A DNA stretch of 64,000 nucleotides from Platanthera guangdongensis (lineage: Eukaryota > Streptophyta > Magnoliopsida > Asparagales > Orchidaceae): NCBI GenBank assembly GCA_039583875.1, contig CM077147.1:157813846-157877845 (forward strand). Direction: 5' to 3'. Of the stretch, positions 9,893 to 20,657 are shown in pieces. A program made the translations under genes and the position numbers. The stretch's first letter is position 1; every line of letters starts with the position of its first letter. The notes under the pieces were generated by a model that ran no database searches, was not told the DNA's origin, and saw nothing but the letters and a program-made list of their open reading frames with translations.

Positions 9893-11968
9893 TCACTTGT
9901 TTTTGACCCAGTTTACCTTGGGCCTAGGTTGATAACCTTTAAATTCAGAAATGAAAGACATCCCTGGCTGACTCTTATATCCTTCAGGATGATATCTCCT
10001 TGGAGGTAAAATCCATTCAGTATAAGGGTTGAAGGTTTGGGATGAAGAACCCTCAGGATTCAATTTTGACTTGCCTTTGAAAAAATTTCCAGAGCTCTGA
10101 CCTCTGTTCGACGATCTTGGAGCTGAGTTCGACGATCTTGGGTCAGATCGTCGAGCTCCGTTCGACGGTCGACTATGGCTGAGGTCAGGTATATGGGATC
10201 GTCGACCAGCGTTCGACGATCTTGGCTGAGATCGTCGACCAGCGTTCGACGATTTGTCCTGAGATCGTCGAGCTGCGTTCGGCGATCGTCGATCTTCATT
10301 CGGCGATCGTCGATCTCCGTTCGACGATTTGTGCTGGACTTTAGTTTTCTGAGGCAGATCAGAATTTTTCCTGGCAACCTCTACAACTCCCTTTCCCTTG
10401 CTAGAAATGAACTTGATGGGAGTTGTTAGGACTATAGGTTGGCTGGATGAAGCACCCAAGCCCAGTGTACTGTTAAGTCTAGAGTTCACTGTGCTTGTGA
10501 TGTCCATCAGCTTGATGCTTCTCCCATTAAGGGATTCTTCAAGCTTCTTGGCCTCAGAGAGCTCACTTTTCAGTGTAGCTATCTGTTCTCTATAGTTCTC
10601 CAACTCCTGAGAGAGTTTGAGGTTTTCTGACTTTAAGCCATTGTGTTCAGATAATTGATTTCTGAGAGAGATAATCTCTTTCTCAGACTTTAACAGATCT
10701 AAACACAATGCTTTAAATTCAGATTTAAAATCTTCTGAAGTAAAATCAAAAGAACTGATTACCTGATCTTCTTCAGGTTGAATCTCTGAGTCTGAATCTG
10801 ACTCTTCTTCCTCTGAGTTATGCTGTGAGGCATTAATTGCCATCATGCAGAATTCCTTTTCTTCTGCATCATCCTCATCATCACTTGAGCTGGAGGAGGC
10901 TTCTGACTCCTCTTTAGTCTCACTCCAGGATTCAGCAACAAATCCTTTCCTTGTGTGCTTATTTCTGCTGGAGGAAGGTTTGCTACTTCCATTCCTTTTG
11001 GAGTCCTTCTCCTTTCTTCTTTCTTTTCTGTCCCTTCTGTCCTTGTTCTTGTTTTCTGGACAGTCAGGAACCATATGCCCTGGTTTCCTGCAACCAAAGC
11101 AAATAATGTCTTTGCTATTGCCAATGGACTTGTCATACCTTGGCTTATCCTGCTCTTTGTATGATCTTCTTCTGAAGTCCTTTCTGGCCATCTTATAGAA
11201 TCTTTTGGCCAGCAAGCTGAGAAGTTCATCATTGCCTGTTCCTTTTTCTTCAGGCAGATCTTCAGTTGCCTTGAATGCTATAGTCTTCTCCTTTCTTGTG
11301 GCTGGTGAAGCAGCCTTCTGTTCTTCCTCTCTGTTCTTGATGAGTAGCTCATAAGATTTGAGCTTACCCAACAAGGCTTCAGTGGTGATCTCATTTAGAC
11401 TTCTGGCATCTTTGATTGGCCAGATTCTTGAATCCCAAGTGCTGGGGAAGCACATTAGGATCTTGTCATTAAGTTCTGTCAGTGAGATCTCTTTGTCTAA
11501 TGTCCTCAGTTCACTGACAATTAGACTCAGTCTGTTGTACATGTCTCCCACTGACTCTGTTTCTCCCTTCTTGAAGTTCTCATATTGGGAGATAAGATGG
11601 GATCTTCTGTCCTTTCTCTCATCAGCTGAGCCAGAGACAATTTCTGAGAGCTTGTCCCAAATCTCCTTGGCTGAGTTGCATTCAGCTACTTTTTGAAAAA
11701 TGTCATCTGACATTGTCTGAGCTAAAATGTTCATTGCCTTGGCATCAGCTACCTTCCACCTTTTGATGTCAGCATCTGTTCCTGATGGAGGTGGAACAGT
11801 ATTTGTGCTTGTACTTTCTGGGGGTCTGGGACACACTGTCAAAACAGAATTAAAAATGTCCTCGTCAATAGAATTCATGTAGAGTTTAATCCTTGCTTTC
11901 CAAAGTGCAAACTTTGACAGATTGCACACTGGAGGTCTGGTGCTTGCATAATCTTTGTTTTGGGCCAT
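9893..11968 (-). CDS. copia-1 gag (about 691 aa)
   Basis: The frame remains open to a TTG at 11983, but the first ATG is at 11968 (AGTCATGGCC) and I take that as the start. In the count from 11983, residues 10-290 are the copia gag fold with the usual conserved pattern around [16 protein letters not shown] zinc knuckle (CFGCRKPGH...C) lies at 295-308, followed by a Lys/Arg-rich stretch. Residues 355-405 are acidic and Ser-rich, and 425-490 are a likely coiled coil. Residues 552-628 are a repeat of the form SSNxxRRS, encoded by the DNA palindrome cluster. The frame ends in TGA at 9893-9895. The role is to build the particle and bind element RNA. Length is greater than in short copia gags, as in SIRE-type elements. 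Confidence 0.92.
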   Translation of the reverse strand: MAQNKDYASTRPPVCNLSKFALWKARIKLYMNSIDEDIFNSVLTVCPRPPESTSTNTVPPPSGTDADIKRWKVADAKAMNILAQTMSDDIFQKVAECNSAKEIWDKLSEIVSGSADERKDRRSHLISQYENFKKGETESVGDMYNRLSLIVSELRTLDKEISLTELNDKILMCFPSTWDSRIWPIKDARSLNEITTEALLGKLKSYELLIKNREEEQKAASPATRKEKTIAFKATEDLPEEKGTGNDELLSLLAKRFYKMARKDFRRRSYKEQDKPRYDKSIGNSKDIICFGCRKPGHMVPDCPENKNKDRRDRKERRKEKDSKRNGSSKPSSSRNKHTRKGFVAESWSETKEESEASSSSSDDEDDAEEKEFCMMAINASQHNSEEEESDSDSEIQPEEDQVISSFDFTSEDFKSEFKALCLDLLKSEKEIISLRNQLSEHNGLKSENLKLSQELENYREQIATLKSELSEAKKLEESLNGRSIKLMDITSTVNSRLNSTLGLGASSSQPIVLTTPIKFISSKGKGVVEVARKNSDLPQKTKVQHKSSNGDRRSPNEDRRSPNAARRSQDKSSNAGRRSQPRSSNAGRRSHIPDLSHSRPSNGARRSDPRSSNSAPRSSNRGQSSGNFFKGKSKLNPEGSSSQTFNPYTEWILPPRRYHPEGYKSQPGMSFISEFKGYQPRPKVNWVKNK
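10105..10328. repeat. palindrome cluster inside copia-1 gag
   Basis: Eight or so TCGTCGA...TCGACGAT units, in frame with gag on the minus strand, encode the SSNxxRRS repeats. Because the units are near-palindromic, the opposite strand encodes similar SSxxVRRS patterns. Spacing between units varies, but in steps that keep the gag frame. Confidence 0.9.
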
Positions 11969-12084
11969 GACTTGTGCAAACAAAATCTAATATTAAAATA
12001 CAAAAGAAGGATCTAGTTTGGGATCTTGGGGTTCAGGTGTTAGCCTGTACAACCAATCAGGAATGGTATGTTTAACCAACCTCC

Positions 12085-12095
12085 CTCTGATACCA
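12085..12095 (-). other. primer-binding site of copia-1 (tRNA-Met initiator)
   Basis: The minus strand reads TGGTATCAGAG two bases after the 5' LTR end. This matches the 3' end of plant initiator tRNA-Met. The next base departs from the usual C. Confidence 0.88.
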
Positions 12096-12097
12096 AT

Positions 12098-13645
12098 TGA
12101 AAGGGGGAACTAGATCTGATATACTCTAGAGGGGGGTGAATAGAGTATATGGTGCTTTTTAAAACACAAAGAAAAACTTTTGCAAAGCTTTACAACAATT
12201 GTTGTAATGAGTGTAAGCAGAGAAGCAGAAATAAAACTAATCACAAAACTAAGCTATGCAGAAACTAAGCACAAGAAAATCTAGGCCAAAAACAAAAAGA
12301 AAACATGCAAAACCAGATGACACAAGGAAATATAGTGGTTCCCCAACTTGGGTACATCCACTCTTCTACCACCCTAGGTAGGAATCCACTGCAGGATGAG
12401 TTGATCAGGTGTCCTGGGCACCAATGAGCTTTTGATAAGGTGCTCAAAAACCAAAACAGATTTTTTGATCAGGTGTCTTGCCACCAATGAGCTTTTGACA
12501 AGGTGCTCAAAAACCAGATTCAAACTTTTGAAGGGAGTTTGAAAAACCCTTTACAGAATGGGGGTGAGAGAGTGATGGCAGTCTTCTCTTTCTCAAGCAA
12601 CTGAGAAGACTATGTGGATTCAGTGATGTTGTCAAAGCTCCCCCTGAGTCCTTGAAATCTTCAGGAAGATGAGCTTTGCTGAGGGTGATAGGCCTTCAAA
12701 GATAGATCTCCAGCAAAAGATGATTTCAGCAAGCTGAAATGTTGAGTGTCTGGAGTGTTGAGATGATGTTGGCCTTGAACACTTGAGAGCTGAAGAGATC
12801 TGAAGATTTTTGAAAGCTTGATCTCTCTGATGAGTGTTCTTCAGAATTCTTGTTGACAGAAGATTGAGAGAGTCTCTGTGTATTGAGTTGTGTGTGCTCT
12901 CTTCTTTTTTTTTAATCTCTGTATATCTTCACTATTTTATTCAAAAACATTCTGTCTCTTATTCTCTGTGCCAGAATAGAATATCACTCTGTCAAAGATA
13001 GCCGTTGGTCTGCATTTATTACAGCCTTAATTGCATAATCTGTTCTGAAGGAAAGTCCACTGAATTGTTCCTTGAAAAATTCCTTGAAACTTGCTCCAGA
13101 AGTAAATGAAAACGGCTGGCAGACCTTCTGAATTAAATGCAGAATAACTTCTATCTGATTTGAATTTGAATTCTGAAAGATAACTGAAATCGTCGAACTG
13201 AGCTCTGCTATCGTCGAGCTGAGCTCAGCGAACTGGAAAATCCAAGCAGCAAAGAAATCGTCGATCTGAGCTCAAAGATCGTCGAACTGAGCTCAGAGAT
13301 AAGGATCTAATGCAGAGTCAAAATCGTCGACCTGAGCTCAGCGATCGTCGAATGGAGTTCGACGATATTATGAGGTTTGAGCTCAGCGATCGTCGAATGG
13401 AGCTCGACGATCTGTCAATAGTTGAGCTAGACGATCGTCGACCGGAGTTCGACGAAACGTCGTGCTGAGTTCGACGATTTGGACTTGGTCTCCAGAAAAA
13501 CTTGGTCTTCAGGGCAGCTTCCAAACTTAGACTCCTAACCCTTAGACTCAATTCTAATTGACCTATTAAGCTATACAGAAGGTCAAACACAGATTCCTAG
13601 AGACATAGTGATCCTGACCCAAATTAGTAATAGGGTGTTCCAACA
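12098..13645 (-). repeat. copia-1 5' LTR
   Basis: This LTR is 1,548 bp with TG/CA ends and almost identical to 1495-3043. It carries its own palindrome cluster at 13189-13479. On the minus strand, U3 starts at 13645 and transcription should run toward lower coordinates. I could not fix a TATA box with certainty. Confidence 0.95.
13189..13479. repeat. palindrome cluster in copia-1 5' LTR
   Basis: It is the same cluster as 2587-2877 with no difference that I could see, and lies in the upstream (U3) half of the transcribing LTR. Confidence 0.9.
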
Positions 13646-13650
13646 GTATC
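13646..13650. repeat. target-site duplication of copia-1, right copy (GTATC)
   Basis: It is identical to 1490-1494. The gypsy-1 LTR resumes with this copy, as comparison with 20330-20340 shows. Confidence 0.93.
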
Positions 13651-14414
13651 TACCCTCTAATGCTAAAAGATAGGACTTCACATGTCCAAAGAAGAGGATC
13701 GTTACCCTAGAAGTCTGCTTCGTTGCCATTGGAGAAATTCTAGACGGATGAACACGACCACTGCGACTTTGCCTCCGTAGATCCAAACTCGCTTCGCGAA
13801 TCTGAGTTTTGAATCTCAAATGGCATCGTGATCTCCTTTCTAGCGCTGTTGCTCCTCATCCAAAAGATTCGGCCAAGTTCTCAACTCCAAAGTAAAATGA
13901 AGTGAAATGGCTGAACCAGCACTATAAACATAGCTACCGCCGCGTGGTACCTAACTACTGCCACGTGGTACTGCTAATCAACGCCTCAATTTGAGAGCAA
14001 CTCCCATGCCCTCAAATAACAGGCCGACACATGACCACACTGTTACAGCTTCGTTATCGCTAGGCATTAGGATGCTAGTGCCTCACGGTAGCTAGCGACG
14101 GCCACAGCATGACCGCTTCTGCTACCGCCACACGATAGCTACTACCGTCGTGCGGTAGAATCCAAAGCGCTTTGACCAATTAATTGCCAAGCTACCGCCT
14201 GTGGTAACTCTACCACTGTGCGATAGCTTCCCGAGAGCTCGACAAATAAATGGCTAACGCCACACACTAACGACCTTCTGTCATGCGGTATACTAGACAT
14301 TGAGTCACCTCGCCTCACTTTACTATCTCGACGCTTGACGTTACCGCCACGCAGTACCATCCTACCACCGCACGGTAACATCTTTTCCTGACTACAAAAA
14401 CTTGGGGTGTTACA
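13651..14414 (-). repeat. gypsy-1 3' LTR, proximal part
   Basis: This part continues the LTR of 203-1489. It matches 20337-20657 over its first half. The rest (13995-14414) has no partner in the window because the other LTR is truncated. It ends in GGGGTGTTACA at 14414, which on the minus strand is the canonical LTR start TGTAACACCCC. Confidence 0.88.
13932..14379. repeat. CTACCGCC...GCGGTAG palindrome cluster in gypsy-1 LTR
   Basis: Repeated imperfect palindromes such as GCTACCGCCGCGTGGTA, CTACCGTCGTGCGGTAG and CTACCACCGCACGGTA occur about eight times in 450 bp. Further units lie at about 1187-1203, 20018-20040 and 20610-20648. Confidence 0.8.
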
Positions 14415-14431
14415 AATCTCCCCCACTTAAA
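14415..14431 (-). other. polypurine tract of gypsy-1
   Basis: On the minus strand TTTAAGTGGGGGAGATT lies directly before the 3' LTR start. The same AAGTGGGGGAGA core precedes the 3' LTR of gypsy-2. Confidence 0.85.
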
Positions 14432-14479
14432 TAATTTCGTCCTGAATTTACTCGTTGTAGGAAAAGAAAGTGTATCAAT

Positions 14480-15870
14480 ACTGCGAAAGTATACCTCAAA
14501 CGAAAAGCTTGGGGAACTCCACCTTCATGGTTTGTTCCCGCTCCCACGACAGCCCCTCTCGGCCACAGTTGTCCCAATGTACCTTGACCATCCTGATAGA
14601 TTTATTGTGAAGTTGCTTAACTTCCGAGTCATTAATATGAATGGGCTTGACCCTCGTTGTCAACCAACTAGCAATCGGCACCTCATCAGCCACAACCACT
14701 TGTGCAGGCACTTACACCGCCTTCCATAACACAGATATGTGGAATATGTCAAGTAGACCACTAAGCTCTATTGAAAGATTCAATCGATAATCAGCTTCAC
14801 CAACGCACTCCAAAACCTCAAACGACCAAAGGTATCTCGGGCATAGCTTTTTCAGTCGATGAATCCTTGACACAACCTTGAACGGTTTGATCTTTAGGTA
14901 AACCAAATCGCCCACGACGAACTCAACATTCCTATGCTTGGCGTTGTAATATTTAGCCTGTCTATACTATGCAATCAACAGCCGCTCCCTGATTATACAA
15001 AAAAAAGATGTCGCCTCCTTAATATCCTTCCGCTTATATAACTTTTACTACCCCGTCTCCAACCTTGACAATGGAGTACGACACTTTATACCATATAGGG
15101 CCTCGAAGGGCATCATTTGAATACTTGCCTGATAGCTATTATTGTAAGCGAATTTGATAATATACAAGTGATCCTCTAACTTTTTCATGAACAATAGGAC
15201 ACAAATATGAAGTATGTCATCTATCGTCCTATTTACCCGCTCGCTCTGACCATCCATCAGCAGATGAAAGGTCATGCTGAATTTCAGTTTGTACCCAATA
15301 GTTAATCTACCAGCCTGTAGTCATTACACACGAATCGCCTATCTTGGTCACTCACAATGCTACGGGGCACACCGTGCAGTCGTACAATATTCTCCACATA
15401 CAACTTTGCTAGCTTCTCCACTGAATCATCCTTCCTATTCGGGATGAAGTGCGATACTTTCGTCAAACGATCAATGATCACCCAGATGGCGTCGTTTCCC
15501 TTCTGCGATCTCGGCAAACCATCCACGAAATCCATGGATACATAGTCAAACATCAACTCCGATATAGGCAAATACTTCAAGAATACTCCAGGCTTCTGGC
15601 ATTCAGCCTTCACTAAAGCACAAGTTTGACACTTAGCCACATACATCGTTATGTCCTTTTTTAGTCATGGCCACCAGAAAAGCTTTTTCATGTCTTTGTA
15701 CATCTTTGTACTCCCAGGGTGGATCGAATACTTGGTGTAATGAGCTTCATACATCAATTCCTCTCCTATTTTACCCACTTTTTGGATGCACAAACGACTG
15801 TCCTTCCATAACAGCCCATTGTCAACCTTAAACTGGGCATTTGACCCTTCCAAAGACTCAACCATATATT
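14480..15870 (-). pseudogene. gypsy-1 integrase and chromodomain remnant
   Basis: Minus-strand open pieces follow one another with frameshifts. At 15665-15865 is the zinc-binding start (HYTKYSIHPGSTKMYKDM, then FWWP), with CQTC at 15620-15640. At 15302-15600 is the catalytic core (SMDFVDGLPRSQKGND, then IVSDQDRRF), and at 15048-15275 the DGQSERVNRT region. The C-terminal GPF/Y-like part is at 14712-14915. A chromodomain-like tail (VKVHWDNCGREGLSWE) is at 14496-14711, joined to it in another frame. The chromodomain marks a chromovirus and in working copies guides integration to marked chromatin. Several stops and indels make it non-functional. Confidence 0.85.
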
Positions 15871-16062
15871 ATTTCATGCTATCGTCCAAATCCAAAGCCT
15901 GCCGAATCTGATCAGCGAGGTCATATTGTAACTCAATCCAACTCCAACGTGCTTCAGTACTCGACCTCCTTTCAATACAAGAGATCTCCAAGGTTTCTAA
16001 ATCTCGAACGAGACGCTCATCATGCATCATTAACCAATTATCTTACGTGGGAGCTCTGCAAC

Positions 16063-17390
16063 TTAACGTATCTGCAACTGCATTACCTTTGCCAGGAACA
16101 TACTGTATCGTGAAGGTTTAGTCCCCAAGGAACTCCATCCACCTTCGCAGACCATGTTCAGGTCCTTTTGATCCAATAGATACTTCATGCTCTTAAGATC
16201 TATGAAAATGTTGACCTTCACACCGTACAAATAGTGCATCCAGAGCTTCAACGCGAATATCACAGCCGCCAATTCCAAGTCATGGACCAGATAATTCCTC
16301 CCGTGCACCTTCAACTGGCGTGAACCATAGGTTATTACTCTCCCATGTTCTAACAAAATGAAACCTAAGCCGCTACCTGAAGCATCATTCTAGATCTCAA
16401 AGCCTTTTGTTCCACATGGCGAGCATAGAATATGCATTGTGGTCTAACGACTTTCAGTTCTTTGAAAGCTTGCGTGCACGCTGACGACCAAAAAAACTTC
16501 TGACCCTTTCTTATCATGGTCGTGAGGGGTAATGCTATCCGCGAGAAGTTCTCCACGAAGCGCCTATAGTAGCCGGCAAGTCCCAGAAAACTCCTGACTT
16601 CAGCCGCTGAAGACAACACATGCCACTCCCGTATCGCAACTATCTTCAATGGATCCACCGCAATATCCCTCTCCGCTAATGATGAGACCAAGGAATGCTA
16701 CTGAATAAAGTCAAAACTCACCCTTTGAGAACATGACATACAATTGATTGCTTCTCAGGGTCTCCAGAACAATATGTAGATGCTCTGCATGGTAAGACTT
16801 AGACTGGGAGTAAACTACGATATCGTCAATAAATACTATCATGAACCGATCCAAATACTCCTTGAACGTCCTATTCATTAAGTCCAAAAACACAGATGGC
16901 ACATTCATCAGACCGAAAGACATGACAGTGAACTCATAATGCCCATAACGTGTATTGAACGCCATCTTTGGAATATCACTTTTCCTGGTACTCAGCTGAT
17001 AATATCCAGAATTCAAGTCTAGCTTTGAATACACATTCGACCCGACTAACTAGTCGAACAAATCATCGATCCTTGGAATCGGGTACTTGTTCTTCTCTAA
17101 AAGTTTATTCAATTTCCGATAATCGATACACAGTCGCAGACTTCCGTCCTTCAACACAAAGAGGACCGGGGAGCTCTAAGGTGACGTACATGGACACACA
17201 AACACCTTCTCTATCATTTCTTGAAGCTGCGCCTTGAATTCTGCCATCTCTCTCGGTGTTAAGCAGTAAGGAGACTGCGATACAGGTTTTGCACTTGGCA
17301 CCAACTCGATCGTGAAATCAATCTCTCTCTGAGGTGGATCTCCAAGGAGATCTTTGGGGAACATGTCACCAAACTCTAACACCCTCATGA
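16063..17390 (-). pseudogene. gypsy-1 reverse transcriptase and RNase H remnant
   Basis: The RT start with AELxPYCLTPREMAEFKAQL-like sequence is at 17176-17388. The RT core is at 16711-17034 with SGYYQL and the catalytic FIDDI motif. RNase H runs from about 16691 ([25 protein letters not shown]) to 16063 (FALKLWMHYLYG, then [11 protein letters not shown]). The pieces are separated by stops and one-base shifts, for example at 17035-17180. This is a typical gypsy RT-RNaseH arrangement, but it is inactive as seen. Confidence 0.88.
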
Positions 17391-18720
17391 ATGACTTTAA
17401 CTACTTGAAGAGCAGACATCATCATCTTACTCAATCCCTTCATACTAGAGAAAGTAATTTCTTGGCTAGTATTCAACCACAATTTACCAGTATTCGAATT
17501 ATGATCGATGAACGCATATTGCTTTGAGAGCCAATCCAAGCCTAAGGTTAGGCAACAGATGATTTCTAAACAATATCATGTCTTCCTTTTCGTACTATAT
17601 CGTAACTTCGCTTGGTATATACTTAACTAACCAATTTAACCTTCAACATAATAGAAGGCAATACGAAGAACTATACAAAACCTTAGACATTAAGACGCGA
17701 GAATCCCCTGCAACGAACAGTGCTCTCTTTGCCCAAGAGTAGCACAGGGCCAAATATAAACTAGTTATATACCATCAACTAATCATGTCATAATTGTAAA
17801 AGTTATACTCTAAACCGCACATGTCATCTCATCATTTTGATTATGGCCTCCTGCATTTTCCCTTTTCTTCGGAAGCCCACTCCAACAATCACGGGCTATA
17901 TGACCCGGCTTATCATAAGTATAACGTATCATTGGGTATCCCCCAACAGGTGCTCTAGATCCTGCCACCTTTGCCACTGGTGTACCATTCTGACATTCTC
18001 TAGTGATATGTCATATCTTGACACTCATATAACAGGTAAGTGGAACTCGCCCTGCAACTGCTCTTGACTCTAGTTCCTTTGTCTTTGGGGCATCACTACG
18101 ACAATTTTGGGCAAGGTGTCCTATCTTGCCACAAGTATGGCAAGTGCATGGAGATTGACTATTAGATGTTCTAGACCTCTTCCGCCACCTCCTGCGGTAT
18201 TCAGAATTTGTAGAAACTATAGAGTACGGTACCTTACACACTGGCATCTGGAGGACTTTTTCCAAGTCTACTTCCAACAGTCTAGCCAACTCCACTAATG
18301 CTCGGAATCCGAAGAACTTCGGTCCTAAAAAATAGAAGTCACAAATCATCGCACGGACTGATGTAAAATCTATTAACCATAGTTAGCTCATCCTCCAAAA
18401 CAAACTCTGCATAGGACCTTATCATGACAAACGCATGTAAATACTCATCAACTAAGTGTGCTCCCTGCACAAGATGCATGTTCAATTGTTGATGTGAGGC
18501 TCTTCTTATTGTAGTTTGCTCCATAGTGCCAACCTACATTGACACCACCCCAGGGACAAGGGGACATACATACCTCACATGATGGGCATTGATCATTGCA
18601 AACATCATTTCAGCTATCAACCTTATGGTTTCAGCTAAAAGAGGGGTTCTCATGCATGTCATTGGGCGTGCAAATCTCCGCAGAGTACTGATGTTGTGAC
18701 TGCTCTACACAACTCCTAGT
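17391..18720 (-). pseudogene. gypsy-1 gag and protease remnant
   Basis: The gag core is at 18339-18524 (GAHLVDEYLHAF, then NRFY). A zinc knuckle CHTCGKIGHLAQNC lies in 18011-18349, and two more decayed knuckles follow at about 17870-18020. A short gag N-terminal remnant resembling that of gypsy-2 lies near 18600-18650. The protease active site (Asp-Thr-Gly) is not recognisable, but the end of the protease (LDWLSKQYAFID-like) can be read at about 17500-17540. Many stops are present. Confidence 0.75.
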
Positions 18721-18930
18721 CACCTATAATCGTGAAGCACTCAATTAGGTGACAAACAATTACCAAAAAAACAATCATAGGAATATGCAGGTTCCTCAAA
18801 CATTTATATTTTCATTCATAAGTGGACATTCATGTGTTCTTTTATGTTATAATGGTAACGCACATACATGTGCTCACCACCCATTAAAATAATTCGACCA
18901 CTAATTCGAATAAGGAAGTCTGACACCAGA

Positions 18931-18944
18931 GTCCAATACCAACT
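18931..18944 (-). other. decayed primer-binding site of gypsy-1
   Basis: On the minus strand the LTR end is followed by AG and TGGTATTGGAC, a changed form of TGGTATCAGAC. The position next to the 5' LTR supports the call. Confidence 0.6.
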
Positions 18945-20657
18945 TGTAACCCCCCCCCCCCATTCGTCGCATAGCATGTAACAGAACGTCCGGCCTTGGC
19001 CTGATGCCATATACTATGGATAGACCAAGGAGTTACTAAATTGAAACCATAATCCAATATTTCATATCCAAATACAGAGTGCATTCTAGCGGGTGTAATG
19101 TAAAGGTTAAAAATAGAACTCAAAAACAACATGAATGTTCACTACCACAACTACTAATGAGTAACAAATACCCAAAGAAGTCTTGGCCTTAAGTCCTTAC
19201 AAGGTTACCTCAAATTAAACAGTCTTGCATACATCGGCACGCAGGCCAGCCACATATAAGAAATATATAAACAAAATGGGCAATTATCTTTGGCCTTTAA
19301 GGGCCAACTTAGCTATCCTGGGCTTCGGCCAAATATTTCCCGCTTGGCTCAACAGCACCTGCAAGCAACATTCCACCGCAGCAGTGGCAAACAAAAGCAA
19401 CGGTCAGCATTAGCTAACCAAATTATAATGACCACACCCCTCATTCGGGGTGGTGTTGCTCCTTCCATGCCGGCATTAGCATTAACACAATGTGGCAATA
19501 GGAACGTGCAACTTAAGCACCATTCGCCACAGACGTTGGCAAAAATTCCCAACGCCGCGTGCTCTCAGGGCACATTCTTGGTGCACAGGACCTCAAGGGT
19601 TACACCTCTGTTCTCTGCAATGGTTAGAAACATTTGAGCATTCAAGTCTTTCAGGACCAATGCCAAAAACAATGCCCAAATGTCTACGACAAAGTCAAAG
19701 TGACATAAAATTCACACTTTGACTCACTCCAAGTCGATCGGAATAGGGTTGGGAGCAGTTCAGTTATTTCCTGAAGCTCAAATCATCAGGAACAATAAGA
19801 CAGGATGTGGGTTAGAATCCCCTTTCCCATCTGTATGATTAATAACACTGTTATGATCCTAGGCTATCACACACAGCCACTATAGCTAAGCAAATAAAGC
19901 TCACGCCCCAAAATTGGCCCTAAGTTTCAGAGATATGGGCCTCAAAACAATAGCCCTCAAGTCTCCACGAGACAGGTTTCTCAACAATACATTGCTCACA
20001 GGGAGCTAATGCCGGCGGTAGCACTACCGTCGTGCGGTAGGGGCATGACTATTATTTCTTCCCCTTAAACGGGTGATTTCATGGAGACTGCCCCTAGTAC
20101 GCTCAACGCAATCATTTGCACACCCCATGACTCTGAAATCTACGCAATAACCACGAAGTCTTCTCCGGAATACAAAGCATACAAACATCACCAATCAAGA
20201 CCAACCCGTCCGGATGGGCTTCACACAACATGTCTATTACGTACTTCGATTCCACATCTAAATGCAATCTAACGGGCATACACGGATCTACCCATCAGGA
20301 GAACCACATATACGTATTCGTGGAGTATCTACCATCTAATACCAAAATAAAGGACTTCATATGTCCAAGTAAGAGGATCAATATCCTAGAAGTCTGCTTC
20401 CGTGCCATAGGAGAAATTCTAGATGGATGAACATGATTGTTGCAGCTTTGCCTCTGTAGATCCGAACTCGCTTCGCGAATCAGAGTTCTGAATCTCAAAC
20501 GGTAGCATGATCTCCTTTTCGGCACTACTGCTCCTCCAAACGATACAACTAATTTCTCAACTCCAAAGGAAATTGAAGTGAGACGGCCGAACAGATACTA
20601 TAAACATAGCTACCACCGCATGCTACCTAACTACCACCGCGCGGTACTGCTATTCAT
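18945..20657 (-). repeat. gypsy-1 5' LTR, truncated at its outer end
   Basis: The LTR begins TGTAACC at 18945, followed by a C-run at 18949-18961. It matches the left LTR until about 20657, where the Tat-type LTR sequence starts. Around 400 bp of the outer end, present in the left LTR at 13995-14414, is missing. Confidence 0.85.

Larger units (their letters stand above)
1495..13645 (-). mobile_element. copia-1: near-intact Ty1/copia (SIRE-type) retrotransposon with env-like frame
   Basis: This is a 12,151-bp element on the minus strand inside the gypsy-1 LTR, with a perfect 5-bp target duplication. Order on the minus strand: 5' LTR 12098-13645, tRNA-Met primer site, gag, pol (protease, integrase, RT, RNase H in the copia order), env-like frame, polypurine tract, 3' LTR 1495-3043. 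By eye the LTRs differ by six substitutions and one base in a T-run over about 1,549 bp, so the insertion is recent. A long extra frame after pol and the large size fit the SIRE/Maximus group. All three main frames are open, so it may still be coding-competent. Confidence 0.95.
203..20657 (-). mobile_element. gypsy-1: decayed Ty3/gypsy chromovirus (Tekay/Del type) holding nested copia-1
   Basis: Reading on the minus strand, the order is 5' LTR (18945-20657), primer site, gag, protease, RT, RNase H, integrase, chromodomain, polypurine tract (14415-14431) and 3' LTR (14414 down to 203, interrupted by copia-1). Gag-protease-RT-RNaseH-integrase-chromodomain is the chromovirus order. All coding parts are broken by stops and frameshifts. 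The outer ends of both LTRs are lost: the left one meets the 5S-derived fragment, and the right one stops at about 20657 against the Tat-type LTR. The two LTRs differ at many positions, so the insertion is old. Confidence 0.85.

Noticed and set aside
10060..10429. Open frames on both strands over the gag repeat rich in RRT/DD or SSxxVRRS
   Set aside because: They arise because the palindromic repeat reads open in several frames. The gag frame is the one tied to conserved domains.
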